Shown: in pieces, positions 1 to 7,210 of the stretch
How positions within the stretch are numbered: the first letter of the stretch is position 1
Layout: the number at the start of each line of letters is the position of its first letter
Assembly (NCBI GenBank): GCA_029257715.1
Contig: JARIAT010000006.1
Location: 1-39,211 of the forward strand
Source of the DNA: Faecousia sp.
GTDB lineage: Bacteria; Bacillota; Clostridia; Oscillospirales; Oscillospiraceae
Direction of reading: 5' to 3'
DNA length: 39,211 nucleotides
Program-made: the position numbers and the translations under genes
Notes under the pieces: generated by a model
What the model was told of the DNA's origin: nothing
Seen by the model: only the letters and a program-made list of their open reading frames with translations
The model's database searches: none

Positions 1-78
1 TGGAATTGGTAGACTCGCTAGATTCAGGTTCTAGTGTTCATTCCGAACGTGCGGGTTCGACTCCCGCCTCGCGCACCA
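1..78 (+). tRNA. tRNA-Leu (anticodon CAG), 5' end cut by window edge
   Basis: The sequence holds a D-arm remnant, an anticodon stem CTAGA/TCTAG with a 7-base loop carrying CAG, a long class II variable arm (TGTTCATTCCGAACG), a T-arm GCGGG/CCCGC and a terminal CCA encoded in the DNA at 76-78. The long variable arm with CAG identifies leucine. Roughly the first dozen bases of the acceptor stem lie outside the window. Confidence 0.95.
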
Positions 79-80
79 AA

Positions 81-107
81 GGCCATCCGTTAGGATGGCC
101 TTTTTCT
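81..107 (+). terminator. Rho-independent terminator of the tRNA transcript
   Basis: An 8-bp perfect stem GGCCATCC/GGATGGCC with a GTTA loop is followed at once by TTTTT. It lies 3 bases after the tRNA CCA, so it ends the tRNA transcript. It also faces the 3' end of the minus-strand lipoprotein gene. Confidence 0.9.
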
Positions 108-142
108 TGTATATTATGAGTTATTGCCACGAAGATCTTGTT

Positions 143-646
143 TTATTTTGCGGTAGGGGTATCCGATAGGATCACCGGAGCAGGTTTTTCAGATTCGGAG
201 GAAAACTCTACCTCGCTTTCGTGGTCCAGAAGAAACTGGGTTAATGCAAGAGCATCCTCTCTTGAAATTTCATACCATCGTTCGTTTCCGACTTTCAGAT
301 ACTGATGGGCCAGAAGGCGGTAGACCTGATGCTCTCCGGAAGCATACTGCACCGAGAAAGAAAAATAGCTTTTACATTGATCGAGCGCCTCAGGCTTCTG
401 AATCGGCTTGTTATACTTGATATCTCGAAGAATCCGCATCAGTGGATTTAATGTATTCTGAAGATGATAGACGCGATGAGAGGAGGGATTTGGACGGTAC
501 GCAACTGTAACATTCTCTACCATCCGCAGCGGCGTGCCGGCAGGCGGCTGCGGCTCTGAAGCCGAACGAAGCGATTGCGACAGCTGACATGCGCTCAGAC
601 TGGAAGCAATGGCGAAAATACAGAGCAGAAGTGAAAGCTTTTTCAT
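143..646 (-). CDS. Small lipoprotein of unknown function
   Basis: The 167-residue product starts with a lipoprotein signal peptide: Lys-Lys, a hydrophobic stretch to about residue 17, then lipobox LSAC with Cys20 as the predicted lipidated residue. The mature part (about 147 residues) has no domain I recognise. It should sit on the outer face of the cytoplasmic membrane. The start is supported by a GAGGTGA ribosome-binding site 6 bases upstream that overlaps the stop codon of the preceding small gene, so the two are translationally linked. The function cannot be called; the pairing with a 53-residue protein may be the best clue. Confidence 0.75.
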   Translation of the reverse strand: MKKLSLLLCIFAIASSLSACQLSQSLRSASEPQPPAGTPLRMVENVTVAYRPNPSSHRVYHLQNTLNPLMRILRDIKYNKPIQKPEALDQCKSYFSFSVQYASGEHQVYRLLAHQYLKVGNERWYEISREDALALTQFLLDHESEVEFSSESEKPAPVILSDTPTAK

Positions 647-655
647 AGAATCACC

Positions 656-817
656 TCACTGAAATCGAAATCCTGACTGCATAAGAATCCACAGCTTGGC
701 CTGATAAAGCTCCCGGCTTTGGAAGGACATTTGCTCATAGCCGGAGACAGGGTGGAAAGATGCGACTGCTGCGGACTGGTCGATCCAGAGAAGATAGGAC
801 TGGGATGCTGTATTCAT
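656..817 (-). CDS. Small hypothetical protein (53 aa)
   Basis: The ATG at 817 is preceded at the right distance by AAAGGAGGGA, a near-consensus ribosome-binding site, so it is preferred over the in-frame ATG at 874. The product is 53 residues, starts MNTASQSYLLW and ends in an aromatic-rich tail (SGFRFQ). It has no signal peptide or transmembrane segment. A TATAAT-like box on the minus strand at 855-860 may be its promoter -10, but no good -35 is seen. The stop is 9 bases from the lipoprotein start, so the two form an operon. I do not recognise a family. Confidence 0.65.
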   Translation of the reverse strand: MNTASQSYLLWIDQSAAVASFHPVSGYEQMSFQSRELYQAKLWILMQSGFRFQ

Positions 818-983
818 TGTCTTTCCCTCCTTTTTATGTTCGGAATATAATTTTATTATACAGTTCTTTTTCACAAAATGTTGCGGCAGAGGGAATCTTT
901 AAGAAAAATTAAGAATGAAACAGCCCCATTTAACTCGGGTTCAATGGATGATCCATCAGAATCAAATTCGCTTGATATAAACA

Positions 984-1017
984 AAAATCGCCGTCCGGTG
1001 CTCCGGACGGCGATTTT
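984..1017 (-). terminator. Terminator of the cobS-btuD operon
   Basis: A 15-bp stem with core CCGTCCGG/CCGGACGG is flanked by AAAATCG/CGATTTT and has a 4-base loop. On the minus strand it is followed by a T-run. It begins at the btuD stop codon and ends the five-gene corrinoid operon. Confidence 0.9.
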
Positions 1018-1777
1018 AATTCCAGGAACGGAGCATCTGCTGCATCCAGCCGCCCACATCCATCTGATAGGCAGCATTGAGGTAGTCCGGCTGAAATACT
1101 TCGGAGATGGTTCCGCAGGCAATGGCTGATCCGTGATTCATCAAAAGCGCATGGGAGCCGTAGGAACGAGCCAGACTCAGATCGTGAACGACAGAGATGA
1201 CGGCTCCTCCATGGCGTTCCAACCAGGCAGTAATCAGCTCAAAGGTCTGCTTTTGATAGATGAGATCGAGATGATTCGTAGGCTCATCTAAAATCAGAAT
1301 CTTGGGATTCTGTGCAAATAGCTGCGCAAGGAAGGCTCGCTGAAGTTCGCCGCCGGAAAGCGTCAGCAAGGAACGATTGATCAGTGGAGTCATACCGGTC
1401 ATTTCCAGAGCCTGAGCTACCATCTGTTCGTCTTCATCGCTTTTGCGAGAGAATATCCCGGGCGCATAGGAATACCGTCCAAGACGGACCAGCTCTCCCA
1501 CGGTAAAGGAATAGTTTATGCTGTGATGCTGAGACAGAACCCCCAAAAGCTTCGCAACCTGTTCGGGACGAAGGGACTTCAGGTCTGTTTCGCAGCAGCA
1601 CACGGACCCGTTATAGGCAATACCCTGAGAAATGGCATTTACAACCGTAGATTTTCCGGCTCCGTTTGGACCGATCAGCATTAGCCACTGCCCCTTTTTC
1701 AGCGAGAAGCTGATATGATCCACAATGGTTTTACTGCCGCATCGGACAGAAAGGTTTTGCACTTCCAGCATTGTCAT
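1016..1777 (-). CDS. btuD: Corrinoid/iron-type ABC transporter ATPase (BtuD/FhuC family)
   Basis: This is a 253-residue cytoplasmic ATPase that would power a BtuCD-type importer. Walker A is GPNGAGKST at residues 36-44, followed by signature LSGGE, Walker B ILILDEPTNHLD and an H-loop VVHDLS; the length is typical of the family. The start at 1777 has GGAGG 8 bases upstream and overlaps the permease stop by 4 bases (ATGA), which indicates translational coupling. ATPases of this family serve cobalamin, haem, siderophore and other substrates. The assignment to corrinoids rests on the operon, which carries cobS and cobC and sits behind a cobalamin riboswitch. Confidence 0.88.
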   Translation of the reverse strand: MTMLEVQNLSVRCGSKTIVDHISFSLKKGQWLMLIGPNGAGKSTVVNAISQGIAYNGSVCCCETDLKSLRPEQVAKLLGVLSQHHSINYSFTVGELVRLGRYSYAPGIFSRKSDEDEQMVAQALEMTGMTPLINRSLLTLSGGELQRAFLAQLFAQNPKILILDEPTNHLDLIYQKQTFELITAWLERHGGAVISVVHDLSLARSYGSHALLMNHGSAIACGTISEVFQPDYLNAAYQMDVGGWMQQMLRSWN

Positions 1778-2868
1778 ACGGTGTTCCTCCTGGACTGATA
1801 GAAAATTACGATGAATAATATGGAGCCGATAAAGCTTGTGACAACACCGATGGGAAGCTCCAGTGGATTGACAATGGTTCGGGCTAAAAGATCGCACAGC
1901 ATCAGAAAAACGGCACCTCCAAAGATGCAGCAGGGCAGCAGGCGCCGGTGATTCGGACCTGAGAGCATTCTAACCATGTGAGGCGTTACAAGCCCCACAA
2001 AGCCGATGGTGCCGCCAATGGAGACACAGACCCCGATGAGCGCTGATACAGCTACCAGAGTCACGAGCTTGACCCTGCGGACATTGACACCGATATGTCG
2101 TGCGTTGTTTTCTCCGATTGCAAAGGCATTCAGCTCTCGGGCATGGCAGACAATGGTTCCCCCGCAGAGGATCAGAGCGGCTAAGAGAAGCAGGGCGTTC
2201 TGATAACTGCTTCCTGCAAGGGAACCCATGGTCCAAAAGGTGATGTTCTTGACTTTGTCAGCTGCGAAGGTAATGACAAGGGAGAGAATACTGGAGACAA
2301 ACATCGAGTAAATCACACCGATCAGAATGATCGTATTTGTAGACAGGGAGTAGTCGAGCTTGTAAGCCAGTGACAAAATAATCAGCAGGGAAAGAAAAGC
2401 AAAGACCATCGCCATCACCATGGTGCCTGCGAAGGGAAACTGTGGAAGTGTAATTTCAAACGCAATGGCAATGACCGCACCCAAAGACGCACCGGAGGAA
2501 ACCCCCAGTGTGGAACCATCCGCCAGAGGATTTTTGAGCAGTCCCTGCATAGCACCGCCGCAAAGGGAGAGCGCCGCCCCCGTGAGAGCAACGCAGAGCA
2601 CACGGGGAAGACGGACGGAAAGGATAATGGATTTTGCGGAAATATCGGGAATCGGCTGTCCGATCATTGCCTTCCATATGACATGGACAGTATCGGTGAA
2701 GGGGATGGTTACACTGCCGACGCAGACGCAGATGAGAAGCGTCAGAACGGTGACAGCGATAAAACAGAGGTATGCAATTGGCCCGAAGTGTTCTTTTTGC
2801 CGCAATGCGGCAAAGGAGGACGCGGATGCGTCCCCCTTTCCGGTAAGAAAACGATTACTTTTGGCCAT
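1774..2868 (-). CDS. btuC: Corrinoid-type ABC transporter permease (FecCD/BtuC family)
   Basis: The 364-residue integral membrane protein has about ten hydrophobic segments and the FecCD-family landmark GLLKNPLADGSTLGVSSGA after roughly residue 105, plus GFVGLVTPHMVR near the coupling helix. It forms the dimeric channel for substrate released by BtuF. The N-terminus carries a hydrophilic extension of about 30 residues before the first membrane helix. The ATG at 2868 lies inside the end of btuF (14-bp overlap) and has no clear ribosome-binding site, so translation probably depends on coupling to btuF. Confidence 0.88.
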   Translation of the reverse strand: MAKSNRFLTGKGDASASSFAALRQKEHFGPIAYLCFIAVTVLTLLICVCVGSVTIPFTDTVHVIWKAMIGQPIPDISAKSIILSVRLPRVLCVALTGAALSLCGGAMQGLLKNPLADGSTLGVSSGASLGAVIAIAFEITLPQFPFAGTMVMAMVFAFLSLLIILSLAYKLDYSLSTNTIILIGVIYSMFVSSILSLVITFAADKVKNITFWTMGSLAGSSYQNALLLLAALILCGGTIVCHARELNAFAIGENNARHIGVNVRRVKLVTLVAVSALIGVCVSIGGTIGFVGLVTPHMVRMLSGPNHRRLLPCCIFGGAVFLMLCDLLARTIVNPLELPIGVVTSFIGSILFIVIFYQSRRNTV

Positions 2869-3826
2869 GGACGAAATCGGACAGCACCAGTGCGCCGTCT
2901 GCCAGACGGGGCGCAGGGCGAGACAATTCGTTGTTGGGCAGGTTCAAAATGGCACCGTTTTTCACAGCGGTAACATTTTCCCAGCCGGTTCGGCCCAGAA
3001 TCTCTTCTTCAGGAGTGGGGCCCTCACCGAAGTACATGGAGATCGTAACGATGTAATCGGGATTGCGTTCCAGAACCTGTTCCTCAGAGACTTCGCCCCA
3101 GCCTTCCACGTCGGAGAAGATGTTGGTCAGACCCAGCATCTGGGCAATTTCATCCATGAAGGTATGGCTGCCGGCAGCCCAGAGGCCATACTCCAGAGGA
3201 GAAACCTCAAAGTAAATCGTCTTGGAGCCATCACCGGTGGATGTTTCCTGAATTTTTGCAAAGGTATTTTTCATACCTTCGATAATGGATACAGCTTCGT
3301 TGGTTTTCCCCATCAGGGTTCCGATCATCTGAATGGCGGTATAAACACCGTCAATATCCTGTGCATCGGAAACAACGACCTTGATACCGGCCTCTTCCAG
3401 AGCGGCAATCTGTTCTTCGGTCTGAGCCATGGTGCTCATCAGAAGTACGTCGGGCTTGAGCTCGATAATCTGCTCAAGATTGGTGTTTGCACCGGACTCG
3501 ACTGCGGGAACATCCATCACAGCCATGGGATAGTCGCAGTATTTGCCGCGGCCAACCAGGGTATCACCCGCATCGAGCGCATAGAGAATCTCGCAGTCAG
3601 AGGGAGTCAGTGCAACGATCCGTTCAGCAGGTTTGTCCAATGTTATGGTTCTGCCGATCATATCCACAACGGTAACACCGTTGCTTGCTTCGGTTGCGAT
3701 GGTTTCAGTAGCTGCGGCAGCTTCAGAGGGCGCAGTTGTTTCCGCAGGCGCAGCTCCGCAGGCCGAAAACATGCTCAGCATCATTGCAAAGGTTAATACC
3801 AGCGCAATTTTCTTCAGGTATTTCAT
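2855..3826 (-). CDS. btuF: Corrinoid-type ABC transporter substrate-binding lipoprotein (BtuF/FecB family)
   Basis: The 323-residue product has a lipoprotein signal (lipobox FSAC, Cys23), a short Ala/Thr/Glu-rich linker, then the periplasmic-binding fold of the BtuF/FecB class, with the start motif RIVALTPSDCEILYALDAGDTLVG and a central EQIIELKPDVLLMS segment. It captures the ligand at the cell surface and delivers it to BtuC. The ATG at 3826 has AGGAGG 9 bases upstream, so the in-frame ATG at 3862 is not used. It follows cobC by 48 bases in a riboswitch-led operon, which argues for cobalamin or cobinamide rather than iron. Confidence 0.85.
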   Translation of the reverse strand: MKYLKKIALVLTFAMMLSMFSACGAAPAETTAPSEAAAATETIATEASNGVTVVDMIGRTITLDKPAERIVALTPSDCEILYALDAGDTLVGRGKYCDYPMAVMDVPAVESGANTNLEQIIELKPDVLLMSTMAQTEEQIAALEEAGIKVVVSDAQDIDGVYTAIQMIGTLMGKTNEAVSIIEGMKNTFAKIQETSTGDGSKTIYFEVSPLEYGLWAAGSHTFMDEIAQMLGLTNIFSDVEGWGEVSEEQVLERNPDYIVTISMYFGEGPTPEEEILGRTGWENVTAVKNGAILNLPNNELSRPAPRLADGALVLSDFVHGQK

Positions 3827-3874
3827 AGGAAATACCTCCTTTCGTGTAGTTTGATCTATCATGAAGCCAAAAGG

Positions 3875-4426
3875 TTACGGAATCGGAGTCCAGGAATGAC
3901 CCTCGATCCGATAGCCGTGCCCAGGAGTTGGCTGCCATGTATAACGATTTCTTTCCTCGTGGGGAAAGAGGCTGTCCATAATGACGGCGATTGTGCCGCC
4001 ATGGACAATGAGAACGGTGTTTTGATCGGTGGATTGAATGTCGTGCAGTGCCTCGCAGACACGGCGCCGCATTTGCCTGCCGCTTTCACCATCCGGCGGG
4101 AGGTTTGCGTCGTTGTCGCCAGAAATCCAACGGAGATAGGCTATATCATTTTTCAGCTGTTCATAGGATTTCATTTCAAAAACTCCAAAGTTGAGTTCAC
4201 GAAAGCGAGAATCCGATTGGTGAGGAACAGTACCGAAGAGGATTTGGAGTGTTTGCTCCGTCCGAATCATGCCGCTGGTTATAAACCGGCAGGCTACCGG
4301 CGGATGGTAATGCAGATGCTGCAATTCTTCCATCCCTCTGGAACTGAGGGGGAGATCCGTGGAACCGCAGTAGAGGTGCTGTTCATTGGCGTCTGTTTTT
4401 CCGTGTCGAATCAGATCAAGAATCAT
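3875..4426 (-). CDS. cobC: Alpha-ribazole-phosphate phosphatase (histidine phosphatase family)
   Basis: The 183-residue protein begins with the histidine phosphatase signature LIRHGKT (His8 is the phospho-acceptor) and carries the second His in LIVHGGTIAVI. CobC removes the 5' phosphate from alpha-ribazole phosphate or adenosylcobalamin phosphate in nucleotide-loop assembly. Phosphoglycerate-mutase-like enzymes share this fold, so the specific role is inferred from its position 9 bases after cobS in a cobalamin-riboswitch operon. The ATG at 4426 lies 9 bases after the cobS stop, with a GAGG-type site upstream. Confidence 0.85.
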   Translation of the reverse strand: MILDLIRHGKTDANEQHLYCGSTDLPLSSRGMEELQHLHYHPPVACRFITSGMIRTEQTLQILFGTVPHQSDSRFRELNFGVFEMKSYEQLKNDIAYLRWISGDNDANLPPDGESGRQMRRRVCEALHDIQSTDQNTVLIVHGGTIAVIMDSLFPHEERNRYTWQPTPGHGYRIEGHSWTPIP

Positions 4427-4435
4427 AAAACTGCC

Positions 4436-5179
4436 TCAGATCAGGGCCAATACACCGACACCGCAGAGCTCTGCGATGGTCAGGCAGAAGCCGGAAATAT
4501 CTCCATTCATTCCCTGAAGCGCACAATAGCTTCGCTGTAAAGCCAATACGTAGCCAATGAGCGCACCGAGCACCGCAAAGCCGTTGCCATCCCAGAGGAG
4601 AAAAGCGCAGATCAGGGAAAGAACGATCAGCCCTATAAAGACAAAACTGTGCCATTTGGGGTAATAGGTCATCTGACGAAACTGACTGGAGGGCAAGGCA
4701 GGCAGATGAATGACAGCCAAGGCCGAGCAGCATCGGGTGACAACGGGAATCAGAATCAATACCCGCATATCCCGGTTCTCAGGAATGGAAGAAAACAGGG
4801 CAAACCCCGTTAGAATCAGGAACACACACCAGACCACAGCGAAAGACCCCACATGGGGATCCTTAAGAATGACTCGGCGCTGCTCCAGATCCCGCCAGGA
4901 GCTGATGGCATCCACGACATCAAGATATCCATCAAGATGGATCAGTCCCGTCGCAAGATACGGAAAAGCACACATACACAGCGCTGTTACAAGGATCGGA
5001 AGCTGCAAATATGTCATCAACCAGTGCAGCAAGGCCCATAGAACACCGATTTCAAGTCCTACAACGGGAAGAAAAAGCAGCATATAGGGTCGGGCTTTTT
5101 CGTCCCAGCATTTGCACGGGAAGGGAAGCGCACAGAACATAGACTGCGTCATGGAAAACGCTGTAAAATATTGTTTCAT
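4436..5179 (-). CDS. cobS: Adenosylcobinamide-GDP ribazoletransferase
   Basis: This is a 247-residue membrane enzyme, the usual CobS length, that joins alpha-ribazole (phosphate) to adenosylcobinamide-GDP in the last step of cobalamin assembly. The family motif GLIHLDGYLDVVD at residues 78-90 supplies the Asp/His residues that bind metal and diphosphate. Several hydrophobic helices follow. The start at 5179 is chosen because the longer frame would run into the terminator of the riboswitch expression platform at 5193-5228. It is the first gene after the riboswitch and starts the cobS-cobC-btuFCD operon. Confidence 0.92.
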   Translation of the reverse strand: MKQYFTAFSMTQSMFCALPFPCKCWDEKARPYMLLFLPVVGLEIGVLWALLHWLMTYLQLPILVTALCMCAFPYLATGLIHLDGYLDVVDAISSWRDLEQRRVILKDPHVGSFAVVWCVFLILTGFALFSSIPENRDMRVLILIPVVTRCCSALAVIHLPALPSSQFRQMTYYPKWHSFVFIGLIVLSLICAFLLWDGNGFAVLGALIGYVLALQRSYCALQGMNGDISGFCLTIAELCGVGVLALI

Positions 5180-5192
5180 AGAACCCACATCC

Positions 5193-5228
5193 AAAAGAAA
5201 AACGCAGCAGCGAAGATTCGCTGCTGCG
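5193..5228 (-). terminator. Intrinsic terminator in the cobalamin riboswitch expression platform
   Basis: On the minus strand a 12-bp perfect stem CGCAGCAGCGAA/TTCGCTGCTGCG is followed by CGTTTTTCTTTT. It lies between the aptamer and cobS. This indicates that ligand binding controls cobS-btuD by transcription termination, rather than by hiding a ribosome-binding site. Confidence 0.9.
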
Positions 5229-5280
5229 CCGATTATCGCAACAAAACCCGTCCCCAAAACCCATGGAGGCAGGCATACTC

Positions 5281-5471
5281 TGTGAGCAGGTCTTCTGACT
5301 CAGGGCTTAAGGAGCAATGCTCCCGCGTTCATGGCGCTGCCTTCCCGGTTTCCCAGTGACGAACTCTCATTCACGAGCCATGACCTCAGCCTTTACAGCG
5401 GCGGTACCGTTCGGGATTCCAACCCGATTCCCTATTCTTCCTGCCGAGGCTACCCGGACAGGACACTCACA
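5281..5471 (-). promoter_or_regulatory. Cobalamin riboswitch aptamer
   Basis: Read on the minus strand, the region has the class hallmarks: P1 strands TGTGAG (5471-5466) and CTCACA (5286-5281), the segment AGGGAATCGGGTTGGAATCCC, then GAACGGTACCGCCGCTGTAA, the conserved core with GTCACTGGGAAACCGGGAAGG, and the 3' box AGTCAGAAGACCTGC. It is followed by the terminator at 5193-5228 and then cobS. Binding of an adenosyl- or other cobalamin is expected to switch off the cobS-cobC-btuFCD operon. Confidence 0.96.
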
Positions 5472-5496
5472 AGGATTTATTCATAAAATCGGTATC

Positions 5497-5524
5497 ATTA
5501 TAACATCTCACAGGTAAATGTCAA
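5497..5524 (-). promoter_or_regulatory. Promoter of the riboswitch/cobS operon
   Basis: On the minus strand there is a perfect TTGACA (5524-5519), a 16-bp spacer and a perfect TATAAT (5502-5497), just upstream of the riboswitch aptamer. The -35 box is only 2 bp from the -35 box of the divergent cobT promoter. Confidence 0.85.
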
Positions 5525-5526
5525 CC

Positions 5527-5555
5527 TTGACAAAAGTATGTGCAATGGCTATGCT
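5527..5555 (+). promoter_or_regulatory. Promoter of cobT-cobU
   Basis: TTGACA at 5527-5532, a 17-bp spacer and TATGCT at 5550-5555 lie about 50 bases before cobT. The leader is too short to hold a cobalamin riboswitch, so cobT-cobU is not under the same direct control as cobS. Confidence 0.75.
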
Positions 5556-5609
5556 TGAACTCATCAACGAGGCCCCGACAATCAGTTTGTTCGGGAGAAA
5601 GGAGCATCC

Positions 5610-6668
5610 ATGAATCTGAAAACGGTACTCTCTGCGATTCAGCCTGCCAACAGGCAGGCTTATGATGCCTGTATCGAGCGGTTTCACCAAATTGCAAAAC
5701 CTGTGGGAAGTCTGGGAAAGCTCGAAACACTTCTGGCAATGATTGCAGGAGCCAGCGGAAGTGCGGAAATCGATATCCGGAAAAAATGCGTCATGGTTTA
5801 TTGCGCAGATAATGGTGTGATTGCACAGGGTGTGGCGCAAAGCAGCCATAAAGTCACCACCACCATCGCTCAATCACTGATGCGAAGAACCACAAGTGTT
5901 GATGCAATGGCTAAGGCAGCAGGGGCGGATGTGTTCCCGGTCAATATGGGGATGATCGATTTGGTGGAGGGAATGCCTGACCGATCTATTGCCAGAGGAA
6001 CGGGAGATATTACCTGCGGGCCTGCGATGTCCCGAGCGCAGGCCGAGCAGGCGATTCTTACGGGAATTGAAATGGTGCGGCTGCGCAAGGAGCAGGGGTA
6101 TCAACTGATTGCGGCGGGGGAAGGTGGAATCGGAAATACAACCACATCCAGTGCGGTTGTGGCGGTGCTGCTGCATAAGCAGCCAGAGGCGGTGACGGGC
6201 CGTGGATCGGGTCTTTCGGATGAAGGCCTTGCACGAAAACAAAATGCCATCACGCGGGCCATTGAGGTGAACCGACCGGATCATGATGATGTATTGGATG
6301 TTCTGTCAAAGCTGGGCGGTTTTGATCTCTGCGCCATGACCGGTACATTCCTGGGCGGTGCGTTCTATGGAATACCGATCATCGTGGATGGGTTTATCTC
6401 CGCAACAGCTGCACTTTGTGCCGTGATGCTTCATCCGGATGTGAAAGGATATCTTCTGCCGTCACATATGACGGCAGAACCTGCGGGAAAGTTGGTTATG
6501 GAGCAGCTGGGATTCTCCCCCATTCTCCATGGGGAGATGCGATTGGGAGAGGGGACGGGAGCAGTGGCACTGATGAGTCTTCTGGACCTCTCAGCGGCCG
6601 TTTATCATCATGCGGCGACATTTGAAAGTCTTGGCATGGAGGCGTATAAAACATGGAAATCCAACTGA
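5610..6668 (+). CDS. cobT: Nicotinate-nucleotide--dimethylbenzimidazole phosphoribosyltransferase
   Basis: The 352-residue cytoplasmic enzyme transfers the phosphoribosyl group of nicotinate mononucleotide to a lower-ligand base, giving alpha-ribazole phosphate. Family landmarks are KPVGSLGKLE near residue 30, CADNGVIAQGVAQS, GEGGIGNTTTSSAV, GRGSGLSDEG and the C-terminal LGEGTGA with the catalytic Glu. The length matches known CobT. The ATG at 5610 follows AAAGGAG with good spacing. It overlaps cobU by 16 bases. The NaMN substrate links it to the nad operon at the other end of the window. Confidence 0.96.
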   Translation: MNLKTVLSAIQPANRQAYDACIERFHQIAKPVGSLGKLETLLAMIAGASGSAEIDIRKKCVMVYCADNGVIAQGVAQSSHKVTTTIAQSLMRRTTSVDAMAKAAGADVFPVNMGMIDLVEGMPDRSIARGTGDITCGPAMSRAQAEQAILTGIEMVRLRKEQGYQLIAAGEGGIGNTTTSSAVVAVLLHKQPEAVTGRGSGLSDEGLARKQNAITRAIEVNRPDHDDVLDVLSKLGGFDLCAMTGTFLGGAFYGIPIIVDGFISATAALCAVMLHPDVKGYLLPSHMTAEPAGKLVMEQLGFSPILHGEMRLGEGTGAVALMSLLDLSAAVYHHAATFESLGMEAYKTWKSN

Positions 6669-7150
6669 TTTACGGACCAAACGGCAGTGGTAAGAGCCTC
6701 TATGCAGAGACGGAAGCAGCGGCCGCAGGCAAAAGCCTTGTATACCTCGCAACCATGGTTGCTCAGAATGAAGAAAATCTGCGGCGGATTAAAAAGCATC
6801 GGATTCAGCGGCAGAACAAGGGATTTCGGACTGTGGAACAGGGATGGGAGATTCAGAATATCCGTGTAACAGCGGAAGATACCGTGCTTTTGGAGGATGT
6901 GTCCAATCTGCTGGCCAATGGGATGTTTGCTCACGGAGGGACAGCAGATCAGGCATTGGAACAGATCCTCGCTCTGGCGCAGAGATGCAGGCGGATGGTG
7001 ATTGTGACGATTCAGGGACTTCAGGAGGATGGTTATGACGCAGAAACTGCGGCATATATCCGAGCACTGAACCGGCTGAATGAGGCACTTGCGGTCCGGG
7101 CCTGTTCGGTAACGGAAATGCGGGATGGTGTTCCCATGAAAATCAAATAA
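6653..7150 (+). CDS. cobU: Adenosylcobinamide kinase / adenosylcobinamide-phosphate guanylyltransferase (divergent)
   Basis: This is a 165-residue P-loop protein. The P-loop is GPNGSGKS at residues 8-15, and a basic segment with His49 (RIKKHR) followed by TVEQ resembles the CobU region that carries the guanylylated His. CobU phosphorylates adenosylcobinamide and converts it to the GDP form used by CobS. It is slightly shorter than usual CobU (about 175-185), and both the P-loop (commonly GGARSGKS) and the Walker B-like LLEDVSNLL segment deviate from the typical form. The 16-bp overlap with cobT supports the assignment. I judge it a divergent CobU rather than an unrelated kinase. Confidence 0.85.
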   Translation: MEIQLIYGPNGSGKSLYAETEAAAAGKSLVYLATMVAQNEENLRRIKKHRIQRQNKGFRTVEQGWEIQNIRVTAEDTVLLEDVSNLLANGMFAHGGTADQALEQILALAQRCRRMVIVTIQGLQEDGYDAETAAYIRALNRLNEALAVRACSVTEMRDGVPMKIK

Positions 7151-7181
7151 AAAAACAGGCCGTCCAATAGGACGGCCTGTT
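7151..7181 (-). terminator. Terminator of the xpt/nucleoside transporter operon
   Basis: A 12-bp stem AACAGGCCGTCC/GGACGGCCTGTT with a short loop is followed on the minus strand by a T-rich run. It lies between the converging cobU and nupQ-like genes and has its U-run on the minus side. On the plus strand it may also slow cobU transcription. Confidence 0.85.
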
Positions 7182-7210
7182 GAACTGTTTTGGGACAGTG
7201 ACACGGAAGA

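Noticed and set aside
2420-3796. Open plus-strand frame of 458 codons opposite btuC and btuF
   Set aside because: It lies antisense to two well-supported genes, has no ribosome-binding site and the translation has no recognisable features; it is a shadow of codon bias.
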